64,000 nucleotides of DNA, taken from Microthyrium microscopicum. Taxonomy: Eukaryota > Ascomycota > Dothideomycetes > Microthyriales > Microthyriaceae. The stretch's first letter is position 1, and every line of letters begins with the position of its first letter. Below are positions 1-12,593 of this stretch, in pieces. The notes beneath the pieces are model-generated. The model searched no databases. It worked only from the letters and a program-made list of their open reading frames with translations, and was not told the DNA's origin. The DNA lies in the NCBI GenBank assembly GCA_010405405.1, contig MU004240.1, positions 78,217-142,216 on the forward strand, given 5' to 3'. A program made the position numbers and the translations under genes.

Positions 1-2990
1 ATATAAATATAATCTCTAATAAAAATAGTAATAAACTAAATTATAAAAGTTAGTAAAATATTTCTAAAATATAAGTAAATAACTTACTACTAATAATAAT
101 ACTAAAAGTATAAAGTAGAAATACTACTAGAAAAGAAGCTTAAATTAAATATTAGAATATAGTAAAAAAAGTAAAAAAAAGTAAAAAAAAGTAAAAATAA
201 ACTTACTAAAAAAAGCTATAAAAAGCTTTAAAAAAGTATTTTCTATACTTCTAAAAATAGAAATAAAAAATAGAGACTACTTAGTAATATACTAAATAAC
301 TAAAAAAAAGTTAGTTAAAAAAAGTAAAAAAAGTAAAAAAACTTACTAGAAAAACTTATAAAAAAAGTAAAGATATATACCCTAAAAGGGTAATAATATA
401 TAAACTAGTTAAGAGTAGTAGTACTTTAGAATATATTTCTAAAAAGTAATTTTTTTATAAAATTTAAGAAAGAAGAATTAAAAGAGAGGGAAGAGTACCT
501 TATATAGAGATTTTAGATTAAATTAACTATAATCTAGCTTAGAATATAGTTAAACTAATTAAAATATAGTTAGTCTAATCTAAAATCTCTATATAAGTTA
601 CCCTTCCCTCTCTTTTAATTCTTCTTTCTTAAATTATTAAAGTTTTATCTTTTTAGTTTTTAGCTATAGCTAGTATTTAAAAGATATTATTTTTATATCC
701 TTTTTTCTTCCTCTTTCTAGCTATAGTCTTTATCTAGCCTATCTTAGCCTAGTTCGTAAGTTATTCTAATTTTTATAAAGATTTTTTTATTTTTTACTTT
801 TATTAACTTTTTAAATTAGAATACTTTAGCTAGACCTCTATGTAATAGAACCTATTAGTAAGTAATTAAACCCTTTATATAACTAATACTAATATTAATA
901 GAGTATTCTTTCTTACGTAAGTAGCTTACTAAAGCTTAGAGATTTTAAGTAGAGTTTTTAGGCTATTAAAATGCTTTAATTTTAACTAAAAGAATATCTA
1001 ATCTTAAAATCTTTATCCTAAAAAGGAATAGCACTATTAATAGCCTTTATTTAGGCTATATAGTCTTCTTTATAGATAAATAGAAACTTAAATATGCCTT
1101 TTTTAGTATTAAAAATAACCTACTTTACTAAGGAATTAATCTTAATTATACTTTTACTATATATTACGCTCTAGAAGTATGTAAGATTAATATAAATTAT
1201 ATCTTCTTATATAATTAAGTAGATACTACTATACTTATTCTATCTACTATTATTTAAATTTAGACTAGTATAGGTTATTAATAAATAATTAATATACTAG
1301 TATTAAGTATAGATTAGTTAGGGCTAAAAATAGCCTTTAAAAAGTAACTTAAAAGGTATCTAGAAGCTATAAAGTAAGTAATATTTCTTTATTTTATTAA
1401 TTAATTAATTAATAACTAATTATTAAATAGATCTTCTCTAAGCCCTAGTTATAAACTATCTTCTTTTTCTACTAGTGCTTTTTAATTTAGGATCCTAAGG
1501 TAAGTTATATTCTATTATTTTATTAATTAATATCTAATAAATAATAGTTATTCTAAAAGCTCTATTTTTAGACCCTAAGAAGCAACTATTTAGGAAGCTC
1601 TTTATATACTTACTAAAAAGTATTTAGCTTAAAAAGCTACTAAAAAAGAAGCTATAAAAGCTAAAAGAGTAGCTTTTAGAGCTAAATTATAATAAAAGTA
1701 CTTAGATAAAGTAGCAAATAATTAGGCTATTAAAAAGGCTAAAAAAGTAACTACTACTATTAAGCACGTAGCTTATATTATAAGTTACTAATTATTATTA
1801 ATTTTAATACTTTAGCTAATTTCTTTTAAGTAGAAAAATAAGCTTTAGTAAAGCTAAAACTAGTAGCTTTTAAAATAGCTCTAGATAGTTATATTTCTAA
1901 ATTAAGAAATACTTCTTATCTTAGCGCTAGTTTTATTACTACTATTAATAAAGAAGATAAAGTAGACTTTAAATAGAAAGATTTAAATATTATAGATTAG
2001 TAGTTCTTATTTTTAGTTTTTATTTTTACGTCTATACTTATTTAGTTTTTCTTTTATACTAAAATAAAGAGGAAAGATAGCTTAGAAAATATAGTATTTT
2101 TTTCTAATTATAATGTATATCTTTTTATATCTTATCTTTTAGTTATAGATATAATATTTATTAAAGTTTAAAGTTAAATTTAAGATTAAATATAATATTA
2201 TAAGATATAGATAAGAAAATCTAAATAGGCTATTTTAAAGAACGTAGCTTTTACTATAGGTTAGTATTTTTATTAGATATAATAACTTAATAATAACTAC
2301 TATTACTAAATAGTTAAAAATATAAATAAATCTTTCTATTATATATAATAGTTATAACTAATATTTATATTAGTAATTAAGTCTATAGTAATATTAAGCT
2401 AATATATACTATAGTACTATATATATATTCTATATATTACTTAGAATTTAATATAATATCTAAATATATATATTTCTTTTACTTAAAGTATTTAATACTA
2501 TTATAAATATTAAGTTATAAGCTAAAACTAATCTATAGCCTTAAAGAATATACTTAGTTTAGTATAATATATCTTAAACTATTTTTTATTATACTATAGT
2601 TAGTATTATATAAAATTAAATCTAAGATTTTAAATTTATTAAGTTATTTTAGAAAACTTATTATAACGCTATAACTAGTAGTATTTAATAAAAACTAAGA
2701 CTAGATTTAAAATCTCCTAGTCTAGAGCTATTAAATGATATAAAAATTATTTAAAAATAAATATATTTAAATTATAATAAGTATTATCTAGTTTGACTAG
2801 TATACTTAATTAAATACTAGTATTTACTAGATTAATATAATTATATACTAGTACTAGATTAGACTAGTTTTTACTAAAACTAGATACTAGTAATACTAGA
2901 TTTAGTCTAAAAAATCTTAAACTAGATACTAGACTAGATTAGATTTACTAGATACTAGATTAGATAAAACATACTAGATTCGTAACCCTA
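1..2990. repeat. AT-rich RIP-like block, degenerate repeats
   Basis: About 3 kb of extremely AT-rich DNA with no open frame of useful size. CA and TG dinucleotides are scarce while TA is everywhere, and the remaining C is mostly followed by T, the footprint expected when RIP turns C to T on both strands. It starts before the window and ends sharply near 2990, where ordinary composition resumes. The last 200 bp (about 2790-2985) are made of loosely repeated ACTAGAT-like units. A Lys/Ala-rich run around 1600-1780 hints at the charged tail of a transposase, but I cannot assign a family. I infer dead transposable elements. Confidence 0.8.
461..635. repeat. foldback palindrome, about 60-bp arms
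   Basis: The left arm (461-520) is repeated as its reverse complement at 576-635 with only two or three mismatches; both arms begin with AATTTAAGAAAGAAG when read inward. The spacer is about 55 bp and also AT-rich. This could be a foldback MITE or the abutting termini of two elements. No clear target duplication can be seen because the flanks are RIP-like. Confidence 0.75.
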
Positions 2991-4322
2991 ATCTTTTAAT
3001 AGAGATATACTTGCTCTCTATTATGTACTTATTACAATGAAATAGTCCTAGATAATGTTGATAGAACCTGACATGAAATGTAGTAGAAGAAATAACGTGG
3101 CGATTACTAGCTCAGAGGGAGCACACTAGTCAAGTGCTCTTGCCTCTTCAAGTCTGTCAACAAGATAATTGGCGCACTGTATCATCTACAGTGTCTCCCA
3201 CCTAATAAGTTCTATAAAAAGATGTTATTTACTCACTAGTGCATTCAATGGAAACCCGACGGTTCTGGCCGCGTATTAACGGCAAATACAACACTTGGTT
3301 CTATAGCATAGCAGATGGTAACCAGCGCATTTGATGGCAGCGGGTCATTTATTTGTGTCTACCAGTTGTCTGGGTGCTCAAAACTACATTGGGCTTTCTA
3401 TTGAATACTAATGACGGGACAAATGTTTCACGTTCAAGCCCACGAGTTCATTGATCGCACTTTGACAGCTATGGCCATTGTGCGATGCTTCCCTGTCTCC
3501 TGGGCCTCAAATTCTGGTTGAGCAAAGACTATTTAGACGGCTAACAACTCCTCCAACAAAATTAATAGCAAAGAACTAAATTTAGGATACATCCAAGCTT
3601 CACAGTTGGTGTTTGGAGAGTTACAACTTACAGGGCGTCGGATCCGGAACTTCCATCATCAAATTTACCAAGTATTCATAACTTAGATTGCTTGATACGG
3701 TTGGTATTGACCACTAATTACGCAAGTTAATCAACTTTTCAGCAGAAATTATGCTAGTCAATCAATTTGGGATTCGTATTCTCTTATATGATATGTGATG
3801 ATCCATGTTCTAAAGATAGAATAACGTTTTTTAGAGTTTAGACTAGTGGTTTGCAACTGGGGAAACAACGATTGACATACACGTGTGCAGGGTTGTTGCA
3901 TATCCTTTTTGACGATCAATTCCTTAGTTGCTTGCTTTTAAATTAACATGATCAGCAATATGCTAAAAAAAGGATATGGTATCAGTGCGATCAAGAGCCT
4001 GATACAGGACGTAGCGAATTTCTGCTTGAACCACACTTTGTATTTGCTTCTATCGGCACGGTAGGCATATGACGATATGACCACATACCACAGACCACAG
4101 ACACGCATGTCGAGGTCACAACTCGGTGGGAGCGTGTTGTTTAATCTGTCAACCTCTAGGTAGGGAAAGTTCAAGGCATAATTGAAGGAATTCGTATGCA
4201 TCATTACGCTAAATTCAAAATGGATGTAAAGACCCCTGCTATCTCAAAGGGGGTATCTAAATCGTGAGGCTGAAAGGGGGAAATTGTGAAGCTATTTTAC
4301 AGTGATTATGCGATTTGAAGGC
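2991..4322. other. intergenic, no supported gene
   Basis: Normal-composition DNA between the AT-rich block and the transcription factor's 3' end. Only short frames occur (for example 3938-4204, minus), without recognisable domains or convincing splice partners. It contains the 3' flank of the minus-strand gene; nothing else is supported. Confidence 0.6.
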
Positions 4323-7300
4323 CTAGAACCATGGGCCTACCCAGCCAGTGTGACCGACCTCTTCTAGAACGCTTATGGCACCTTCGATGAGCTCGCCTGC
4401 GCCGCTATTTCGGTGCCCAGCACCTCCTAGTACCCATGCAGACCAGCGTAGGATCGCACCAACCCCAATTTTCCACGAAGGAAGCATACGGGTAGGAGGT
4501 AGAATAGGTAGGGCTGGGGTGAGCAGCCCAGAGACGATTGGAGTGCCGGGAGAGGAAACAGATTGTCCTATGATTATGGGCGGATAGGAAACGTTCGTTC
4601 GTAGAGGCATGCTGGCTAAAATATGAGGTTCTGCGAGGTGTGTTGTTATAGGTTGAGCAGTTGTTGATGGTGTAAGAGTAGATGCAACTTCATTGACGTC
4701 TGCTATGGCGAGCTTGACAAAGTCTTTAACATGACTTTCTGCACGGGATGGCTCCCAGTCAAATGAGTCAGTTGTGTCATGCTCGGTGGGATAGGAATGC
4801 CGGCGAGCAGACAACGAGATTCCAGCAAACGTTGCTGACCATAAGACCAATGAAGCAAAATATAAAGCAAGCTCGCAGCCAAATGCGAGGTCAAGATGCG
4901 GGTTCTGCACAGTCGACACCTCGTTGATGATCTGAAGGGCAATCGAAACTGCTTGAACATATGGTGAACGCTGGGTACCGTTTACGTTGGAGAGGACAGG
5001 TAGTGCTTGTTCCGTCCTGAAGATTTGTTAGTGTGATATTCTCCGACGGAAACGTTTTGGCAAATCTCATAACCGGCTATGGGATTCATTGCATGATATG
5101 CGCTCCGTTGCAGCTAACATGTGCGTTGCATGCTGAGAAGTTTATGGAAGAAATCAAGGTGTTTACAGGCGGGCAATCTTACCAAGTTCGCATTTGCTGC
5201 TTCAATCTGTCATACTCCTCAGCGGCAGAGGATGCGTCCCCCGCTAAGCGCTTCGAGAAGAACCAACTCTTTCCAGAGGTGGCGACCAAAGCTCTGAAGG
5301 GAGTCAATGATATCAGTTGTACAGCGAGCAGCATTATTCGGATGGAATGGTGATTGGAGAGACATCGGGAGAGGATATTGATTCGCGATGGCTCGAATAT
5401 GGAGTGTGACGGTCCTATAAACGTCATGTTCGGGTCGTTGATCTGACATGTAACGGATGAAGCGTAGCAGCCTACAATCAATGCAGATTCGAAAGGACCG
5501 CAATTGATGTCAGGTACGTTGCAATCAACGTTATCAAGAAGCTCGAATATCGTGGTTGTTGGTAAATGCTCAGTTCTCAGCATTTGTGCCCAATCGTCTG
5601 GCTTTGGTGCGTCCCACAGAGCATTTGGGATAGGCACGTAAAGTTCCGGTCCAGACAATGCGGCAGCATGATTTGGGCGAGAAAGTAAAAGCGCGTGTCT
5701 CGAGTCCAAGATATAGCAGGATGACAACAGACGTTCTCGGCCATGAACTTCTATCCAGGTCATCCATTGTCGTGGGAGGGATTCTTCAGAAGTTTGACTG
5801 ACGTCTCCCAGTCTGTCTATTGTAGATCTAGGCTGCTCGTTCCTATGTATGTCCCATAGCTGTGTATGTTAGTTATAGTTCCTCAAGGGTGATTAAGCAA
5901 TCTACCATGTCATAAACCCCAATAAACAATTTCGACAGAGTTTCAGGGGCTCGTTTTGCTTTGAAGTGGGAGAGATATTCTAACAAAACAACTGCCTGCA
6001 TGATTTCAAGTGGCATAGCTGATGGCTGCTGATATTGCTGTTGGATAAGTTAGAATGTGTAACTTTTATAGCGAATATTAACGAACCTTGGTAATCTTTT
6101 CTGCGCATCTCTCCAGTAATATTCGACTGTCTGACCCAGCGAACCATTCATGTGTGAATTGAGCCCCAATGGCCATAATCGCAGCCAACAAGACCGAACC
6201 GCCTGGCAGTCTTCGATACTGAGTGAACTTTTGTTTATGAAGAATTGGAAATATGGGATGGAAGTGTCTCCAGTATGCTTCTACATAGATGCGCTGACGG
6301 TCTTGGCTAAGAAGCTGTCCAATTGGCCCATTTTGGGAAGAATCTTCATACGAAGTACTCGCCGAGTTTGATGGCATTAGCTGGGGTGGAACGGCGATTA
6401 CAGGCGCCGAAGATGACCTTGAAGTGCCGGTGATTACAGTCATATCTGGCTCGAAATAAAGTTGCTCCCAGATTGGTGGGCTATTCGTTTCAGAGTTTAA
6501 TCCGGACCAATCAAGAACGTTAGTGTATGGAAAGGTACTGCTCAAATCGATATTCGTTGGAGCAGATGAAGGATTGTTGTATTGTGGCCAAGGTGAGGTA
6601 ACTGCTGGTGAAGGCGGTAAGAATATATGGCTGGAACCAAATGCTTCATCTGCCCAATTCGAAGAATCAGGAGGAAATTGCGGTCTAATCCACGGGCCTT
6701 TGTCCGAGTTGGGATATACTGTTGCAAAACTGTTCAAGTTTCAAAGTCAGTATAAGAGCAGTATTTGAGCTTTTCAATTTCTCAAAACCAATCGAACTCA
6801 CTCAATCTCAACAGACGTATATGTACTGTCAAAGAGGTTACATGAGCCAAACTTGTATGATTCAAAGAAGATCAGAACGTACCTATCCGTTGAAGAAGGC
6901 GGTCTTGGGCTGAATTCTCGTTCAGCTTGTTCGTGTTTGATCGAGTCAGCTGGCAATTGTACAGCTCCGCAGTTCGCTTGATGAGGTTCGCTAGATACTC
7001 GAGAAGATATAGACTCGAGGTCTGCGGAAGGATGATGGCTACTAAATTTTAGCAATGGAGATATTACATGAAATGTTGGAGTTCGTACTACTTGGCGACA
7101 TGGCGGGATAGTAGATCCTCTCGATAGAACCCTCTTCTGCATACTTTGCACTGAAGCGGCGATGCTCGGTGATTGTATTGGTGTCGTCTGTACCAAAACG
7201 GTCAGTTCGTATGTTCGAAGCGCAAGGACTTTCCAAACAGAGTAAACATACAGGAGATGTTCGTTTCTAGAATATACCTGTGCGCCTCGTTAGACTGATG

Positions 7301-7709
7301 TTTTCAAGTGGCAATGAAGCCGTTTTTGGTCGATTGGTGGAGATGCAAGCTGAATGCAGATGGTGTAGATGCACAAACGTACCTTTCCACACTGTTCGCA
7401 AGTGTGAATTCTTACGCCTTTCAAAGCTTTTGAGATGCGACCAGTTTTGGTGAAAGCAGGACGACCAGACTGATTGTCGTTCATGTTCGCTCCTACATTG
7501 TCGGTAACATGGGAAGATTGTCTCCGCTTTGCTGGACGGTTTGACGGCCCGGAGGGAATAGACATAGCCATCCCCGAGTTTTGTCGTTTGGACACACGAG
7601 ATGATGTAGCTTTACTCTTTGTCAGGGGTGTATGCCTTGTTCGGCGAGTCCGTTCTGATGCTGAGGTAGACTGGCGGGGCTGAACAGAAGATGCTTGCTG
7701 GTCGCTCAT
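4323..7709 (-). CDS. C2H2 zinc-finger / fungal_trans transcription factor
   Basis: Nuclear DNA-binding regulator read on the minus strand through about seven exons. A Ser/Thr/Arg-rich N-terminus leads into CEQCGK (near 7385); splicing from there yields two fingers. The first fits C-x2-C-x12-H-x3-H (CEQCGKVYSRNEHLLRHQYNH split by a short intron); the second is CKVC...SRHVAKNSH (x12, x5). A disordered Ser/Pro region follows, then the fungal-specific transcription factor domain (middle homology region): PIFPILHKQKF and GGSVLLAAIMAIGAQ near 6080-6290, continuing through 5878-6040 and 5179-5870. The last exon starts just upstream of 4919, joined through ACTTG|gtaaga, and ends in TAG at 4323-4325. 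Start: MSDQQASS at 7709; an in-frame ATG at 7760 is possible. The architecture resembles AmdX-type C2H2 regulators. Targets cannot be inferred; there is no adjacent cluster. Confidence 0.85.
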
Positions 7710-10700
7710 CGTGGCAGTGCTGAGTGCTGAAGTATATATCAACGAGATGCCCAGGTGCATCAGCGCGCAATAAGATCAAAGTTAGCCAGCTTAACCAGTC
7801 AAATGGTCATGAGTAAAACCAGCACAGACAGTCAGTGCAGAAACGAAGATTGCAACATTCGAAATTGAAAATGGCGAGGCCAAATCGCAACTTCGATCGT
7901 AGCGAACGCGAAACTGGCTATTTCGAGATGTATCACTAGAGATCGTATGCTTTCAGTAGTGATAGGGGTGAATTCTGTCGCAAACCACTAGGGTACCTGG
8001 TGCAGCACTGCAGATCTCCCAAAAGCTGGCCGCCAGTGAAATGATTGAGGGTATATTATTAGGCTGTCAAGAGGTTTTGCGGGGAGTCCGAGCCAGAGTA
8101 TGACAGCTTGTCCGCAAGGGTTTGGTGTTAGTGTTCTTGATAGGAACCAGGAGTATGATTGCTGGTGCAATATAAGAAAGAAGGGCCAGGACGGAATGCG
8201 CGAAGGATAGATTATTTGGGCAATATTTGGAGAATAATTAGCTGGTTTCTCCGTCTTGATATATCCTTGTTCCTGGCAGCTAAACCTCCTAAGCTGCTGA
8301 CTAGGATAGCACCCAGACCACTGGCCTCTGGTCTCAGGGAGGCCTGAGGGAGGGTGAAGATCGATGGGCAGTATGTTATTGTCGAAGCTTGTTCTGCGCC
8401 CACGCCGTGGCGCTGAGTGGGCAGTTCCTCTCTCCTGGCGTCTGTATGCATCTGTGAATGGCTGACGGGCTTGCTTTTTGACCGCAAGGCGCAGTTTCCG
8501 CGAATCCGCAGCCTTCTGGGCTTGCTTTAGGAAATATTATTATGCACACTGCACAAGAGTAACCCAATCTGTCTTTCCTACTCTACCACGTCTACCTAAA
8601 TCGTCCGAAGCGGAGTTTTCGAGCCGCCCATCCAGGTCCCCAACACCGAGTTGAAGATTCAATATTGAAGAAGCGTAACACAACAGGCCTGTCGAACCTT
8701 TGCAAATCGTCCGTGTCCGGCCGTTGATGGCTTGAATTAGCAACAAATTATATTACCAGAACCGTGCGGCTGCTTCCGATGTTCGCTAAAACTTTGGAGT
8801 AAATGCCCTAAATGTAGCTATATTTGGCAACAGGTGGACAAGACATTTAGCGTACTGCCAGTGCGATGGATAATGAGTACTACCTTTTGCTATCGAGTGC
8901 TCTATTTCATATGAATTTCGCATAACAGATTCGGTTCTCGGCAGGATACGAGCTTAAACTTAGCCTTCCATGAAATGGTAGCAATTGCTGTATCGGAAAG
9001 ACAACATTCTTGTAATAATTCAGAAATTGTATGAAGTTACAATGGTTGCAAGCGCTCGACCTTCCGTGGAACACGTTCCTTTTCGTTGGTCTGCCGCGTA
9101 GAAAGCATTGGCTAGGTATTTATTGGTAAGGCTTGAACCAAATTAACTCTCAAAACCTCTCAAGTCTGTCCTAAATTGCTCCAAGCTTGGGTGACCGGTC
9201 ATTCAAACTAAGGTAAATACAGATTAGACTTGCCGCTTAGAGTGATCCAAGCTTCCAAATCTTTGCTAATTCTACTTGTGTACTTCTGTAAAACTGATAT
9301 ACTACCCGTAGAAATTGCCATTAGAATGAACCTCTCCGGGACTTGGTGAGAAAGGTATTGGAAATGGAGCCTCTGTTCTACCAGTATCTAGCCTTTCACT
9401 TTGTGAAGAGTCTGAAATTTCAAGATCCGAGAATTTAAGATTCATCGCGAATATTGTAAGCTGGTATGGGATTTTGTCCGAGAATACATACCGGTATATT
9501 CTTTGAATAATCCAAACTCAATAGTCCAAAGCCCGAGTTCACAACCAGATCCAATTCTCGAAAATCAGCGCCACTATCCCCTTCTCTCCAAGATCTAGAT
9601 AGGAGAGTGTGGAGCAGCGATTCTGACTGATAGTACATAACCCTCGTCAATAATACATCTGATCTTTTGGCGATCCTGCCATGTGTGGAATTGTGGATGT
9701 TATCCAATCGGAAGAGACGTTTTTACGGCCAAATAGTCTAGACATTGTTTTGCTTGGTCAATTTCCAAGCCTCCAAAGCTCTCCCTGAGAAATATCTGAA
9801 GCAGCTACAGACAGTGAAGTGAATAAGAGAAGAGTTGTTCCACTTCGCAAGACTCCTTACAATGAATCTCTCTTTGGTCAGTTGCTGTACTTCCAAACTG
9901 CTTCCAAGATTCCAAAGTTTTCAGCTTTACCTTTGAGGCTTATGCGCCAAAGTTTAAGCACATCTGACCGGAATTCTGGAGGCCGCCAATGAATCCTTTA
10001 ACGCCACGACCTGCAGCATGAACAGACGAGTGGCGCTATACAGCTCTATATGATTGGACGATAATTTTGTTTTTTATTCCGGCAGTCTGGGGATGAACCG
10101 CCTCAAAACGTTCGAATTTGGGGGCCAAAAATCATTATTCCCCTGAGATTCACAAGTACACGTATTACCTACTGGGAACTCATTGTTGTTGCCGAACGAT
10201 CCGGCAGGCCTAACGAAACCTTATTACTGCTTTTGATCAGATCGAGTTTTGAGTGGCAATTTCTGAAGTACCAATGACATCTACCAACGGGAGCGTAATT
10301 CCATGAGCTGAACTACGATTATGCAAGGTAACGGAACTTTGCCAACATTCATCTCCAAAGGTCTCGGACGGAAGAGCTTATTCAAAACATCCATATTCTA
10401 ACTTCTCAGCACCAACCATTAATGCCTCCCTTGTCTCATACTTGATTTGAAAAGAGATTCGCAACTTGATATTGACAGAAACAGCTCATTAAACCAGGAA
10501 TAAAGATGTTCCACTTAGCAGTACCTGGATAGACTGACTATTGAACACTTTGATCCTCGGTTTATGGTATGAGAGTAGGGTCTACCTTCACTTTGTTGTT
10601 AAAGAATCTCCCGATCAGGGTCATTGATCTTGCTTCGTGATACGGTAATATCGACGAAAAAGAAAAGGTCAGGAGCAATCATTCATCCCAGCGCCCACTA

Positions 10701-12593
10701 AGCAATCCATACCATACTACTTCCTAGCTTACGGTTGCTTCCGTTTTTCCAGTACACTTATGACAGCTAAGGCGTAGACTTAGGTTGACCATCCGGGCCC
10801 TATGAGATAAGTAGGACCCTGTCAGCCGGGTGAAACATCGTGGGGTTGGGAATAACACTATGGGTCTGTCAGTGGCGACTATAAGGCTGAGACTGGCACG
10901 TCTACAATGCGGAGTATTTTCAACTGAAATCGCTGGCGACAATAACCTGCATTTTATCTGGCATCCTTTCGCATCGGAGCTTGCCGTATTCTTGACTCTG
11001 GCCCAAAAGTTCGGTCCGGAGAATATCAAGAGAAGGCTGACCATATTTTTCTATGATCCACTGGTACTTTTTAGCCCTTTGAAGAGGTAGGTAAGTTGTA
11101 AAGTTACAGTGCAGATCGCATGCACCAAAAACCAACCGACCGTTATTACGGACCCACCCCTAAATCTTCCATACCCACCACTGGATCTTTCTCACCCACC
11201 CCTGAGTTACCTTGATTTTTATGTATCTAGACCAATACTCGAAATTCATTATATCTTAAACATTCTATAGGTAGCTAGAGAGATTCCAGAGCTAACGTCT
11301 TTTTCAGAAATTGGATAACTTGTCAAATAAATCTCTAATTACTCGATAAAGCTAAGAGACAAAAGGTGGCTTGAGACTTTGCATTATAACCTATTCCAAA
11401 TTGGCATATTAGCATTCCCTTTTTAGAATAAGCATAACTCGCTTATCTACCTTTAAAAGAAAATTTAGAAAGATCTTAGGGATAGTTTATATGTCGTTTT
11501 ATAGAATAGCTTTTCTGGATTTTAGTTACTTGTGCGTTGAGAGGTAGCATTTAGCAATATTAAATATGAAGGGTGGGCGAGGAAGATCTAGTGGTGGGTA
11601 TGGAAGATTTAGGGGTGGGTCCGTAATAACAGTCAAACCTTAATGCAGATCGCCTTGAACCGTTGGCTGGCATTGAACAGGAATACGTCAAACCATGAAC
11701 CAAGCGTTTGGATCTACCAGACAGCTTGTGTGCTCGAAACATTTTGAATATAGCGAATGTGTTCTATAATTTCATCTGTCTCTCTTCCGGAATCCCTTGG
11801 CAAAGCGCCGCAGGTTGCACGACAACAACCGCTTGAGGCCATGACAGATATCTGGGCCACTATGCAAGGTTGCTGCTACCTTTAGGCCAAGAATCCAAGG
11901 TGATTTCAGGCATTAGAGTACCTGTTATTTTGAGTTACTGTATTAGTGTTCAACCTGCGCATGATGCCATGCTCTGCCCGAATCCTGAACACGGTCACCG
12001 CCACACCATGCACGATTGTCAAGCTGACAGTACCTAGGTAGGTACTCATCGCCTTCCACTCTGTGGCTGCGAATACTGGGTAAATACTTGCCAATGCCAT
12101 TCGACTCTCCAGGTTGTTCTAGAACGACTGATATCTACTTGCGTGGATAAATTGCCAAGAAGGCAAGTCAGACGTAACTTGGAGCCTTGGAAATAGGAGC
12201 CCTGAGCGTCTATTAAGTTTAATGCCAAAAAATTTACGGAGGAAAATGTCACAAAGCACCATTTAAATGATCTACACAGCGAAGGTAGGCATTTGGCTCA
12301 CAAGGCAACAAACCGGCCTGTCAGACAGCACAGCCTCGCTGCATCTCCATGCTTTTGGTTGTCCGATTTCTGGGCAACTCCTCTTTCTCACGACGAACAC
12401 CATTTTCAACATAAGTTGCCACCAAGAAACCATCCTAGGTTCCCTCATTATTTCCCCATAAACTCCACTACCGTGCCGTTCTTCTGGAGTCCTGTTATTC
12501 TATACATCTAGGCTTAGCCCACTCGGACATGGCCCCCAGCGCCGCTTCCAGCCACTCAGAGTCCCTTATGGTCGCCCCATACGTTACGACATC
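7710..12593. other. gene-poor interval
   Basis: About 4.9 kb of ordinary-looking, not RIP-like sequence with only short unrelated frames (longest about 106 codons near 10.72-11.04 kb). I find no domain, no consistent chain of exons and no RNA gene. The only recognisable object is the TIR element at 11146-11626. It also holds the promoter of the minus-strand transcription factor and of the plus-strand ankyrin gene. Noncoding RNAs or a decayed gene cannot be excluded. Confidence 0.6.
11146..11626. mobile_element. MITE with about 57-bp TIRs, TA target duplication
   Basis: The ends are near-perfect inverted repeats: TTACGGACCCACCCCTAAAT... from 11146 to about 11202, matched in reverse complement from about 11571 to 11626. 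Each is bordered by TA (11144-11145 and 11627-11628), the target preference of Tc1/mariner-type transposases. The 481-bp body is AT-rich with no coding capacity, so it would have moved with a transposase supplied in trans. Mismatches between the arms are few. Confidence 0.8.

Noticed and set aside
3938-4204. 88-codon minus-strand frame
   Set aside because: No signal peptide, domain or splice partner; downstream of the transcription factor stop and unrelated to it.
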